Assembly (NCBI GenBank): GCA_049509515.1
Contig: JBEKZV010000026.1
Location: forward strand, 3,349 to 67,348
Source of the DNA: JBEKCP01 sp049509515
Lineage (GTDB): Bacteria; Planctomycetota; Planctomycetia; Pirellulales; Thermoguttaceae
DNA: 64,000 nucleotides
Direction of reading: 5' to 3'
The translations under genes were made by a program, and so were the position numbers. Shown here one piece after another: positions 24,497-32,357 of the stretch. Under the pieces are notes generated by a model that saw only the letters and a list, made by a program, of their open reading frames with translations, made no database searches and was not told where the DNA came from. Position 1 is the stretch's first letter; every line of letters starts with the position of its first letter.

Positions 24497-25392
24497 GCCA
24501 AAATGATCCCAAGACCGTCGCCAATGACCGGCAACCGGTCGGGGCGGTGATGGTCTGCGGGGGCGGGGTGGCCGGAATCCAGGCATCGCTGGACCTCTCG
24601 GCGGCCGGCTTCCGCGTGTACCTCGTGGAGGAAAGCCCGACCATCGGCGGCGGCATGGCCCGGCTGGACAAGACCTTTCCCACCGGCGACTGCGCGACGT
24701 GCATCATCTCGCCCAAGCTGGTCGAGTGCATGCGCGACTACAACATCGACGTGCTGACGATGGCCGACGTGGAGACGCTGGAGGGGGAGGCGGGCCACTT
24801 CAAGGCAACCGTGCGGCGGCGGCCGCGCGGAGTGGCGAGCGAGAAGTGTACCGGCTGCGGCGATTGCTGGCAGGCCTGCCCGGTGCGGAACGTGCCCCAG
24901 CCGACTCCGGCTTTCCAACCCGGCGAGCCGCTGGACCCGGGCGAGGCCGCGTGGGTGGACGGGATCCTGGCACGGTACGAGGATGATCGAGCCCCGCTGA
25001 TCCCGGTCCTCCAGGACATCAACGACGCGCGGCGTTACCTGCCGCGTGGAATGCTCGAACACCTGTCCTTGCGGCTGGCGATGCCCCTGGCCCGGATCCT
25101 CCGCGTCGCCAGCTTCTACAACGCCTTCAGCCTGGAGCCGGTCGGCCGGCACATGATCGAGATTTGCCTGGGCACGGCCTGTTTTGTCCGCGGCTCCGGC
25201 ATGTTGTTGGAGCGGCTGGAGAGCAAGCTGGGGATTCGCGAGGGCGGTACCGACGCCGACCGGCGGTTCACGCTCCGCACGGTGCGGTGCATCGGTTGCT
25301 GTGCGCTGGCTCCGGCCATGCGGATCGACGGCGTCACGTTCGGCAAAGTGAAACTCGACAAGGTCACGGAGATCCTGGAGCAGTTCGCATGA
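24493..25392 (+). CDS. N-terminal half of HdrA fused to a NuoE-like [2Fe-2S] domain
   Basis: Residues 1-135 match the start of HdrA: the FAD Rossmann motif GGGVAGIQASLDLSAAG, then LDKTFPTGDCATCIISPKL, and the first [4Fe-4S] motif CTGCGDCWQACPV. HdrA homology then stops. The rest (about 150-299) is a NuoE/HoxE thioredoxin-like domain with helix LRLAMPLARILRVASFYNAF and the [2Fe-2S] ligands in CLGTACFVRG and CIGCCALAPA. HdrA proteins usually continue for another 500 residues; the missing half is found in the gene two positions downstream. It overlaps both neighbours by 4 bp. Role: electron entry or branching with NuoF, inferred. Confidence 0.85.
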   Translation: MSQNDPKTVANDRQPVGAVMVCGGGVAGIQASLDLSAAGFRVYLVEESPTIGGGMARLDKTFPTGDCATCIISPKLVECMRDYNIDVLTMADVETLEGEAGHFKATVRRRPRGVASEKCTGCGDCWQACPVRNVPQPTPAFQPGEPLDPGEAAWVDGILARYEDDRAPLIPVLQDINDARRYLPRGMLEHLSLRLAMPLARILRVASFYNAFSLEPVGRHMIEICLGTACFVRGSGMLLERLESKLGIREGGTDADRRFTLRTVRCIGCCALAPAMRIDGVTFGKVKLDKVTEILEQFA

Positions 25393-27302
25393 CGGGGCCG
25401 ATTCGCACCGCCGCAGACCTCGACCGTGCCGCTCAGGCCGGCATGGAGAGCCTCTATCCCGGCCGGCTGAAGATCCTGATCGGCTCGGCAACCTGCGGGA
25501 TCGCAGCGGGCGCCCGGGAGGTCGAGACGGCCGCCATCGAGGCGGTGCGGCAACTGGGGATCGACGCCGCGGTGGCGCGGACCGGCTGCATCGGCTTCTG
25601 CCAGTGCGAGCCGCTGGTGGACCTCCGCCTGCCGGGCGGCCCGCGAATCACCTACGGCCACATGACCGCCCGGCGGGTCCGCGAGCTGCTGGAGGCTTAC
25701 GCGGCCTCGGGCGATCCGAAGCCCGCCATGGCCCTGTGCCGTTTCGAGAGCGAAGAGCACCTTGCGGCCGCCGCCGAGCACGTCTATCCCGCCGCGACCA
25801 ACGGCGTTGCCGCCGTTCCGGCGTGGCTCAGCCTGGACTTCTACCGCCCTCAGCAGCGGGTGATCCTGCGGAACTGCGGCTCGATCGATCCGCTGATGAT
25901 CGAGGAGGCCATCGCGCGCGGGGCGTATCGCGGCGCGGCCAAGGCCCTGACGGGTATGAAGCCCGAGGAGGTGATCGCCGAGGTGCTCCAGTCGGGGCTG
26001 CGGGGGCGGGGCGGGGCGGGTTTTCCCACCGGCCAGAAATGGGAGACCGCCCGCCAGGCGGCCGCCGACCGGAAATACGTCGTCTGCAACGCCGATGAAG
26101 GCGACCCCGGTGCGTTCATGGACCGCAGCGTGCTGGAGGGCGATCCGCACGCGGTGATCGAAGGCATGATCGTGGCCTCCTACGCCATCGGCGCCCACGA
26201 AGGCTATATCTACGTCCGCAGCGAGTATCCGCTGGCCGTCTCGACCGTCACCCGTGCGATCGAGGAGGCCCAGTCCCGCGGGCTGTTGGGCGACGACATC
26301 TTGGGCAGCGGCCACGCCCTGCGGATCAAGGTCCGCCGCGGCGCCGGGGCCTTCGTCTGCGGCGAGGAGACGGCCCTGATCGCCTCGATCGAAGGCCGCG
26401 CCGGCGAGCCCTGCCCCCGCCCCCCCTTCCCCGCCCAAAAGGGGCTTTGGGGCAAACCCACGGTGATCAACAACGTCAAGACCTGGGCCAGCATCGGCCC
26501 GATCCTCAGCCGCGGCGCCGCGTGGTACGCCGCGAAAGGAACCGCGCGGAGCCGCGGCACCACGGTCTTCTCGCTGGTGGGCGCGATCAAGAATACCGGG
26601 CTGGTGGAAGTCCCGCTCGGCTTGACGCTCCGCCAGATGGTGTTCGAGATCGGCGGCGGCATGCGCGGCAAGCGGCCGATCAAGGCGATCCAGACCGGCG
26701 GGCCGTCGGGCGGCTGCATTCCCGCCTCGATGCTCGATCTGCCCATCGACTACGAGGCCCTCAGCCAGGCCGGCTCGATGATGGGCTCCGGCGGCATGAT
26801 CGTGCTCGATACGGCCACGTGCATGGTCGACCTGTCGCGGTTCTTCCTCACTTTCACGGCCGACGAATCGTGCGGCAAGTGCAGCCCGTGCCGCGAAGGC
26901 ACCAAGCACATGCTGCGGATCCTCACCCGGATGTGCGAGGGCCGGGCGGAACCCGACGACCTGGAGGTGCTGGAACGGCTGGCGCGGACGGTCAAGACCG
27001 CCTCGCTGTGCGGCCTGGGGCAGACCGCGCCGAACCCGGTGCTCACGGCCCTGCGATACTTCCGCGACGAGTTCGAGTCGCACCTCCAGCAGCGGAAGTG
27101 TCCGGCCGGCGTCTGCCGCAAGCTGATCACGCTCGGGATCGAGGCGGCCGCGTGCATCGGCTGCGGCCGCTGCCTGGCGGTCTGCCCGGTCGAGGCCATC
27201 CGGGGCGAGCCCAAGAGCCCGCACGAGATCGATCCCGCGAAATGTACGCGGTGCGGCGCTTGCCGCAACGTCTGTCCGACCGACGCGGTGGCAAGCCTCT
27301 AG
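25389..27302 (+). CDS. nuoF: NuoF/HydB-type NADH-binding flavoprotein
   Basis: The 637-residue protein has three parts. A thioredoxin-like [2Fe-2S] domain comes first (Cys36, Cys67, Cys71). The NuoF core follows with the FMN/NADH site GLRGRGGAGFPTGQKW (about 204-219), VVCNADEGDPGAFMDR, GAGAFVCGEETALIASIEG, and the N3-type [4Fe-4S] site ESCGKCSPCREGTK (about 500). A C-terminal 2[4Fe-4S] ferredoxin ends it (CIGCGRCLAVCP, CTRCGACRNVCP). This layout is known from bifurcating hydrogenases and NADH-linked ferredoxin enzymes. It probably oxidises or reduces NAD(H) for the Hdr/MetF complex. ATGA overlap with the preceding gene. Confidence 0.92.
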   Translation: MTGPIRTAADLDRAAQAGMESLYPGRLKILIGSATCGIAAGAREVETAAIEAVRQLGIDAAVARTGCIGFCQCEPLVDLRLPGGPRITYGHMTARRVRELLEAYAASGDPKPAMALCRFESEEHLAAAAEHVYPAATNGVAAVPAWLSLDFYRPQQRVILRNCGSIDPLMIEEAIARGAYRGAAKALTGMKPEEVIAEVLQSGLRGRGGAGFPTGQKWETARQAAADRKYVVCNADEGDPGAFMDRSVLEGDPHAVIEGMIVASYAIGAHEGYIYVRSEYPLAVSTVTRAIEEAQSRGLLGDDILGSGHALRIKVRRGAGAFVCGEETALIASIEGRAGEPCPRPPFPAQKGLWGKPTVINNVKTWASIGPILSRGAAWYAAKGTARSRGTTVFSLVGAIKNTGLVEVPLGLTLRQMVFEIGGGMRGKRPIKAIQTGGPSGGCIPASMLDLPIDYEALSQAGSMMGSGGMIVLDTATCMVDLSRFFLTFTADESCGKCSPCREGTKHMLRILTRMCEGRAEPDDLEVLERLARTVKTASLCGLGQTAPNPVLTALRYFRDEFESHLQQRKCPAGVCRKLITLGIEAAACIGCGRCLAVCPVEAIRGEPKSPHEIDPAKCTRCGACRNVCPTDAVASL

Positions 27303-27315
27303 GGGAAGCAGCACG

Positions 27316-30300
27316 ATGGACGCACCTTCTTCAGACCGGGTCCTGGCGACGGTGGACGGGCGCACGGCCGTGGTGGCCCGCGGCACCACCGTGCTGGAGG
27401 CCGCCCGGCAGATGGGGATCACGGTCCCCACGCTCTGCCACTACCGCGGCCTGTCGCCCTACGGCGCCTGCCGCGTGTGCCTGGTCGAGCTCCAGACGCC
27501 CCGGGGACCGAAGCTCGTGGCCTCGTGCAGCCACCCGGTCGACGAGGGGCTGGTGGTCCGCACCGACAGCGAGGCGGTCCGGCAGGCGCGGCGGACCGTG
27601 GTCGAGCTGCTGCTGGCCCAGGCCCCCGATTCCCGCGAGCTGGCCGAGCTGGCCCGAGCGCTCGGGGTCTCCTCCACGCCTTTCCCGCCCGAACCCCGGG
27701 GAAAATGCGTCTTGTGCGGCCTGTGTACCCGCGTGTGCAACGAGATGATGGGCCGCGGGGCGATCAACCTCTTCGGCCGCGGCGCGACCAAGGAAGTCCG
27801 CACGGCGCTGGGCCGGAAGACCGACCAGTGCCAGGCGTGCGGGGCCTGCGCGCTGGTGTGCCCGACCGGGGCCATCGACCTGGCCACCATCACCTCGCGC
27901 CGCCTCCAGCCGCATCTCACCGGCTTCGACAAGTACCTCACCCCGCGGCCTTGCATCGATCTGGCCCACCCGCAGGCCTCCCCGCGCGTGCCGGTCATCG
28001 ACCGCGAGAGTTGCATCCACTTCACCACCGGGCAGTGCGGGCTGTGCAGCCAGGTGTGCCAGGCCGGGGCCATCGACTACGATCAGCCGGAGGAGACGAT
28101 TCATCTGGAGGTGGGTAGCGTCGTGCTCACGCCCGGCTTCGAGGCCTTCGACGCCACGCGCCGCGGCGAGTTCGGCTTCGGCTTCGCCCCCAACGTGCTC
28201 ACCAATGTGCAGTTCGAGCGGATGCTCTCCGCCTCGGGGCCGACCGCCGGACACGTCCGCCGCCCCAGCGACGCCCAGCCGCCGAAGCGGCTGGCCTTCA
28301 TCCAGTGCGTCGGCTCGCGCGACGCCGGCTGCGACAACGACTACTGCTCCTCGGTCTGCTGCATGGCCGCCACCAAGGAGGCGATCCTGGCCAAGGAGCA
28401 CGAGCCGGGCATTGAAGTGACCATCTTCTTCCTCGATTTGCGGGCCTTCGGCAAGGACTTCGACCGCTACTGCGACCGCGCCCGGGACCAACTGGGCGTC
28501 CGCTACGTCCGCAGCTTCATCTCGCGGACCTACGAAATGCCGGGCACGCGGAACCTCCGCGTGGTCTATGCCAGCCCGGAAATGAAGCAGACGGAAGACG
28601 AGTTCGACATGATCGTGCTCTCGCTGGGGCTGGAGCCCAGTGCGACGCTGCAGGAGCAGGCCGAGCGGCTGGGCGTGGCCCTGAATCGCTGGGGGTTTGC
28701 GCGGACCGGCGAACTGTGCCCGCTGGACACCTCGCGGCCGGGGGTGTTCGTGGGCGGGGCCTTCCAGGAGCCCAAGGACATCCCCGACACCGTGATGCAG
28801 GCCAGTGCGGCGTCGGCCCGGGCCATGGCGCTTTTGGCCCCGGCCCGCGGAACCCGCGTGCGGAAGAAAAGCTACCCGCCCGAGCGCGATCTGAGCGACG
28901 AGCCGCCGCGGGTCGGCGTGTTCATCTGCCACTGCGGCAGCAACATCGCCTCGGTCGTGGACGTGGAGCGCGTGGTCCGCGAGGCCCGGGGACTGGCCCA
29001 CGTCGCCCTGGCCGAGAGCAACACCTACACCTGCGCCGACGACACGCAGAACCTCATCAAGCAGCGGATTGCCGAGCACGGCTTGAACCGCATCGTGGTG
29101 GCCTCCTGCACGCCGCGGACCCACGAGCCCATCTTCCGCGATACGTTGCGCGACGCCGGGCTGAACCCGTACCTGCTGGAGATGGCCAACATCCGCGACC
29201 AGTGCTCGTGGGTCCATGCCGGCCGGCCGGACGAGGCCACGGACAAGGCTGTCGATCTGGTGCGGATGGCCGTCGCCCGCGCCGCGCGGCTCCTGCCGCT
29301 CTCGGAGGAAATGGTGCCGGTCCGCAACGCGGCGCTGGTGGTGGGCGGGGGGATTGCGGGCATGACCGCCGCCCTGGCGATGGCCGACCAGGGCTTCCCG
29401 GTCCACCTGGTCGAAAAGTCCGCCGAGCTGGGCGGCACCGCCCGCCAGTTGCACCACACGCTGGACGGCCAGGACGTGCAGGCCTTCCTGGCCCGCACCG
29501 TCGATCGCGTCAACACCCACCCGCGAATCACCGTCTACCTCGAAAGCCGCGTTGCCAAGGTCGAGGGGCACGTGGGCAACTTCACCTCCTCGCTGGCCGG
29601 CCCCGCGGGCGCCCAGAGCGTCGAGCACGGCGTCGTGGTCGTGGCTACCGGCGCCTGCGAGCAAAAGCCCGAAAGCTACGGCTACGGCCAAAACCCCAAC
29701 GTGCTCACGCAGTTGGAGTTGTCCGAGCGGCTGGGGCGCGGGGAGTTGGCCCTGCCCGAGACGGCCACCGTGGTCATGATCCAGTGCGTGGAGCAGCGCT
29801 CCGCCGAGCGGCCCTATTGCAGCCGCGTGTGCTGCACCACGGCGGTCAAGAACGCCCTGAATCTCAAGGAGCAGTATCCCAAGGCACGGGTCATGGTGCT
29901 GTACCGCGACATGCGGACCTATGGGTTCCGCGAGGCGGCCTATCGCGAGGCCCGCGAGAAGGGCGTGCTGTTCGTCCGTTACGAGCCGGAGCAGCCGCCG
30001 CAGCTCGATCTCCCCGAGGGCAACGGCCGCTTGCGGCTTCGCGCCGTGGAGCCGTCGCTGGGCCGCGAGCTTGCGATCGAGCCGGACCTCGTAGTGCTGG
30101 CTGCACCGATGGTGCCCCGGGCCGACCGGGGCGAGCTCTCCGAGCTGCTCCGCGTGCCGCTCAACGCCGACGGCTTCTTCCTCGAAGCGCACATGAAGCT
30201 CCGGCCGGTGGACTTCGCCAGCGAAGGGCTGTTCCTGTGCGGCACGGCGCACGCCCCCAAGTTCCTCAGCGAGACGATCTCGCAGGCCAACGCGGTGGCG

Positions 30301-30741
30301 GGCCGGGCGGCGTCGGTGCTGGGGCGGAAGAAGATCGCCGTCAGCGGCCAGGTGGCCTGGATCGACCCGGACAAGTGCATCTCGTGCATGACCTGCGTGC
30401 ACGTTTGCCCCTACCTGGCCCCGCGCCCCAACGAGCAGAACAAGGCCGAGGTCCAGGGCACGGTGTGCATGGGCTGCGGGAGCTGCACGGCGGAGTGCCC
30501 GGCCAAGGCGATCTCGCTGCGGCACTACCTCGACTGGCAAGTGCTCGGGGCCCTGGACGGCCTGCTGTGCCCGGCAGCCGAGCAGGCCGCGATCGAGTCC
30601 GTTGAACCCGAGCCCGTCGGCGTGGCCCCGCCCCGCTGGCACACAACCCCACCGATTGCCGCCGCGGGGTACCAATCATCCCAAAGCCCCCCGACCACGC
30701 CTGGCGTGGTGCCCGCGTCGGGGGGGTCGCCCGAGAATTGA
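27316..30741 (+). CDS. hdrA: NuoG-N ferredoxin + HdrA C-terminal half + second complete HdrA, fused
   Basis: The 1141-residue protein has, in order: a NuoG/HydA-type [2Fe-2S] domain (Cys41, 52, 55, 71); two [4Fe-4S] motifs (131-141, 172-182); from about 205 the later part of an HdrA (SCIHFTTGQCGLCSQVCQAG, VGSVVLTPGFEAFD, FVGGAFQEPKDIPDTVMQA); and from about 530 a second HdrA unit (FICHCGSNI, GGGIAGMTAALAMADQG at 677). A ferredoxin (CISCMTCVHVCP, CMGCGSCTAECP) closes the folded part. The first HdrA lacks its start, which is found two genes upstream. The last 50 residues are Pro/Ser-rich and encoded by a palindromic element. HdrA flavin is the usual bifurcation site. Confidence 0.88.
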   Translation: MDAPSSDRVLATVDGRTAVVARGTTVLEAARQMGITVPTLCHYRGLSPYGACRVCLVELQTPRGPKLVASCSHPVDEGLVVRTDSEAVRQARRTVVELLLAQAPDSRELAELARALGVSSTPFPPEPRGKCVLCGLCTRVCNEMMGRGAINLFGRGATKEVRTALGRKTDQCQACGACALVCPTGAIDLATITSRRLQPHLTGFDKYLTPRPCIDLAHPQASPRVPVIDRESCIHFTTGQCGLCSQVCQAGAIDYDQPEETIHLEVGSVVLTPGFEAFDATRRGEFGFGFAPNVLTNVQFERMLSASGPTAGHVRRPSDAQPPKRLAFIQCVGSRDAGCDNDYCSSVCCMAATKEAILAKEHEPGIEVTIFFLDLRAFGKDFDRYCDRARDQLGVRYVRSFISRTYEMPGTRNLRVVYASPEMKQTEDEFDMIVLSLGLEPSATLQEQAERLGVALNRWGFARTGELCPLDTSRPGVFVGGAFQEPKDIPDTVMQASAASARAMALLAPARGTRVRKKSYPPERDLSDEPPRVGVFICHCGSNIASVVDVERVVREARGLAHVALAESNTYTCADDTQNLIKQRIAEHGLNRIVVASCTPRTHEPIFRDTLRDAGLNPYLLEMANIRDQCSWVHAGRPDEATDKAVDLVRMAVARAARLLPLSEEMVPVRNAALVVGGGIAGMTAALAMADQGFPVHLVEKSAELGGTARQLHHTLDGQDVQAFLARTVDRVNTHPRITVYLESRVAKVEGHVGNFTSSLAGPAGAQSVEHGVVVVATGACEQKPESYGYGQNPNVLTQLELSERLGRGELALPETATVVMIQCVEQRSAERPYCSRVCCTTAVKNALNLKEQYPKARVMVLYRDMRTYGFREAAYREAREKGVLFVRYEPEQPPQLDLPEGNGRLRLRAVEPSLGRELAIEPDLVVLAAPMVPRADRGELSELLRVPLNADGFFLEAHMKLRPVDFASEGLFLCGTAHAPKFLSETISQANAVAGRAASVLGRKKIAVSGQVAWIDPDKCISCMTCVHVCPYLAPRPNEQNKAEVQGTVCMGCGSCTAECPAKAISLRHYLDWQVLGALDGLLCPAAEQAAIESVEPEPVGVAPPRWHTTPPIAAAGYQSSQSPPTTPGVVPASGGSPEN
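30682..30730. repeat. AAAGCCCCCC...GGGGGG palindromic element at the 3' end of hdrA
   Basis: caaagccccccgaccacgcc is matched by ggcgtggt and tcggggggtcgcc, forming a hairpin with a perfect accacgcctggcgtggt core. It encodes SPPTTPGVVPASGGSP just before the stop. Confidence 0.75.
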
Positions 30742-30742
30742 C

Positions 30743-31375
30743 ATGAGCGAGAAGGCAATGACTAACGACGAGCCGCTGGTGCTGGCCTTCTGCTGCCATT
30801 ACTGTGCCTACGCCGCGGCCGACCTGGCCGGGTCGATGCGGCTGGAGTATCCGGCCAACGTCCGCGTGCTGCGGCTGCCTTGCACCGGCAAGGTCGAGGT
30901 GAACTACCTCCTGGCGGCCTTCGAGCGGGGCGCGGACGGGGTGATCGTGGCCGGCTGCCTCGAAGGAGGCTGCCATTTTCTCGAAGGGAACTTGCGGGCC
31001 CGGCGGCGGGTCGAGCGGGCCCGGCAATTGCTGGGCGAACTCGGACTGGAGCCCGAGCGCCTGGAAATGTTCAACCTTTCGTCGGCCGAGGGGCCGCGCT
31101 TCGCCGAAATCGTCACGACCATGGTGGAGCGTCTCAAGCGGCTCGGCAAGAGCCCGCTACGCCAAAGCCCCGCGCCAAGTGAGATCGGCGAGCATCTGGC
31201 CCGGGAGTTCTCCGAGTTATCCAAAAGCCCGCCGACCACTGCCGCGGGTTGCCAATCGTCAAAAAGCCCGCCGACCACCGCCGCGGGTTGCCAATCGTCA
31301 AAAAGCCCGCCGACCACCGCCGCGGGTTGCCAATCGTCAAAAAGCCCGCGGACTGCGTCCGCGGGGTGCCAATAG
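30743..31375 (+). CDS. mvhD: MvhD/FlpD-like electron-transfer subunit (second copy) with repeat tail
   Basis: Residues 1-140 are MvhD-like: FCCHYCAYAAADLAG, RLPCTGKVEVNYL and IVAGCLEGGCHFLEGN hold the [2Fe-2S] cysteines, followed by LLGELGLEPERLEMFNLSS. The tail (about 160-210) is not part of the family: it is four units of SKSPPTTAAGCQS encoded by a 39-bp tandem repeat, and the stop codon is inside the last unit. The gene starts one base after the hdrA stop and lies 11 bp before metV, matching the hdrA-mvhD-metV arrangement of acetogen MetF complexes. Whether the repeat tail is kept in the mature protein is unknown. Confidence 0.88.
   Translation: MSEKAMTNDEPLVLAFCCHYCAYAAADLAGSMRLEYPANVRVLRLPCTGKVEVNYLLAAFERGADGVIVAGCLEGGCHFLEGNLRARRRVERARQLLGELGLEPERLEMFNLSSAEGPRFAEIVTTMVERLKRLGKSPLRQSPAPSEIGEHLAREFSELSKSPPTTAAGCQSSKSPPTTAAGCQSSKSPPTTAAGCQSSKSPRTASAGCQ
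31220..31375 (+). repeat. Four 39-bp tandem units at the 3' end of mvhD
   Basis: Each unit begins tcaaaaagcccgc (the first tccaaaagcccgc) and ends gggttgccaatcg; units 2 and 3 are identical, unit 4 differs and contains the hairpin cccgcgga/tccgcggg and the stop codon tag. The AAAGCCC start links it to the palindromic elements elsewhere in the operon. Confidence 0.92.
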
Positions 31376-31386
31376 GGAGTCAACCG

Positions 31387-32079
31387 ATGATTGTTGCCGA
31401 CCGTAAGAAGATCCCGGAAATCCGCGACATGATCCGCGGCCACCGCCGCGTCCTGCTGGTGGGCTGCGGCACTTGCGTGACCGTCTGCCTGGCCGGCGGC
31501 GAGCGCGAGGTGGGCATCCTGGGCTCCGCCCTGCGGATGGCCCTGCGGCTGGCCGGGCACGGCGAGGTGGTCGTCGACGAGTGTACCATCGAGCGGCAGT
31601 GCGAGGACGCCTTCATCGACCTCCTGGCCCCGCGGGCCGCGGAGTACGACGCCGTCTGCTCGCTGGGCTGCGGCGCCGGGGTCCAGGCCCTCGCCGAGCG
31701 GTTCCCCCGCATGCCCGTCTACCCGGGCCTCAACACGCAGTTCATGGGCATCCTCCAGTCGCAGGGCGTGTGGACCGAGAAATGCGCCGGCTGCGGCAAC
31801 TGCCGGCTGGGGGAGTTCGCGGGCATCTGCCCGATCACCCGCTGCGCCAAGCGGCTGCTGAACGGCCCGTGCGGCGGTTCGCGCGAGGGGAAGTGCGAAG
31901 TCCGCCCCGACCTCGACTGCGCCTGGCAGACGATTTACGAGCGGGCCCGCGACCTGGGCATCCTCGACCGCTTCGACGCGATCGTGCCCCCGCACGATTG
32001 GTCGACCGGCCTGGACGGCGGCCCGCGAAAGGTGGTCCGCGAAGACCAGTGCATCGCCGGATTGGAGGCCAAGTCATGA
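31387..32079 (+). CDS. metV: MetV, zinc/iron-sulfur partner of methylene-THF reductase
   Basis: The 230-residue protein has the MetV pattern (MTHFR C-terminal domain family): VGCGTCVTVCLAGGEREVG near the N-terminus, CSLGCGAGVQ, then the hallmark CAGCGNCRLGEFAGICPITRCAKRLLNGPCGG (about 137-168; given here only as the anchor CPITRCAK) and a late PDLDCAW. In acetogens MetV binds MetF and links it to iron-sulfur electron carriers. It is the last gene of the operon, while metF is the second, an unusual separation by about 14 kb of other subunits. The ATG start is 11 bp after mvhD. Confidence 0.9.
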   Translation: MIVADRKKIPEIRDMIRGHRRVLLVGCGTCVTVCLAGGEREVGILGSALRMALRLAGHGEVVVDECTIERQCEDAFIDLLAPRAAEYDAVCSLGCGAGVQALAERFPRMPVYPGLNTQFMGILQSQGVWTEKCAGCGNCRLGEFAGICPITRCAKRLLNGPCGGSREGKCEVRPDLDCAWQTIYERARDLGILDRFDAIVPPHDWSTGLDGGPRKVVREDQCIAGLEAKS

Positions 32080-32114
32080 CGCTGCACGGTGTTTGAACGC
32101 GGAGAGGCGTCGAA

Positions 32115-32299
32115 CAAATCCGAAATCCGAAACCCCAAATCCGAAACAATCTCGAATCACCGAAATGGCCAATGACAGAAACGGTGATGGCGGGGCGGCC
32201 GGCTTCTGTGGGGAGGTCCCCGCAGAGGTCTGATCGCAGTTTGGGACATTCGCGATTCGCATTTTGGATTTGTTTCGGATTTCGAGATTCGGATTTCGT
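32115..32299. repeat. Inverted clusters of AAATCCGAAATCCGAAA-type units
   Basis: The left part (32115-32155) has caaatccgaaatccgaaac and related units; the right part (32250-32299) has the same units inverted (ggatttgtttcggatttcg). About 95 bp of unrelated sequence separates them. The cluster fills the space between metV and the next gene. Confidence 0.7.
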
Positions 32300-32357
32300 G
32301 CTTCCTTCGCGTGTTAGCCCTCAAGTCCGTTCAACTATTTCCTCGGGACGAATCCTC

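Noticed and set aside
27331..30675. Minus-strand open frame of over 1100 codons opposite the NuoG-HdrA fusion
   Set aside because: The plus strand has clear cofactor motifs throughout; the antisense frame is rich in Gly/Arg/His without any motif.
31220..31375. Four regularly spaced units first considered as a CRISPR array
   Set aside because: The units are directly adjacent with no variable spacers, lie in a reading frame, and there are no cas genes.
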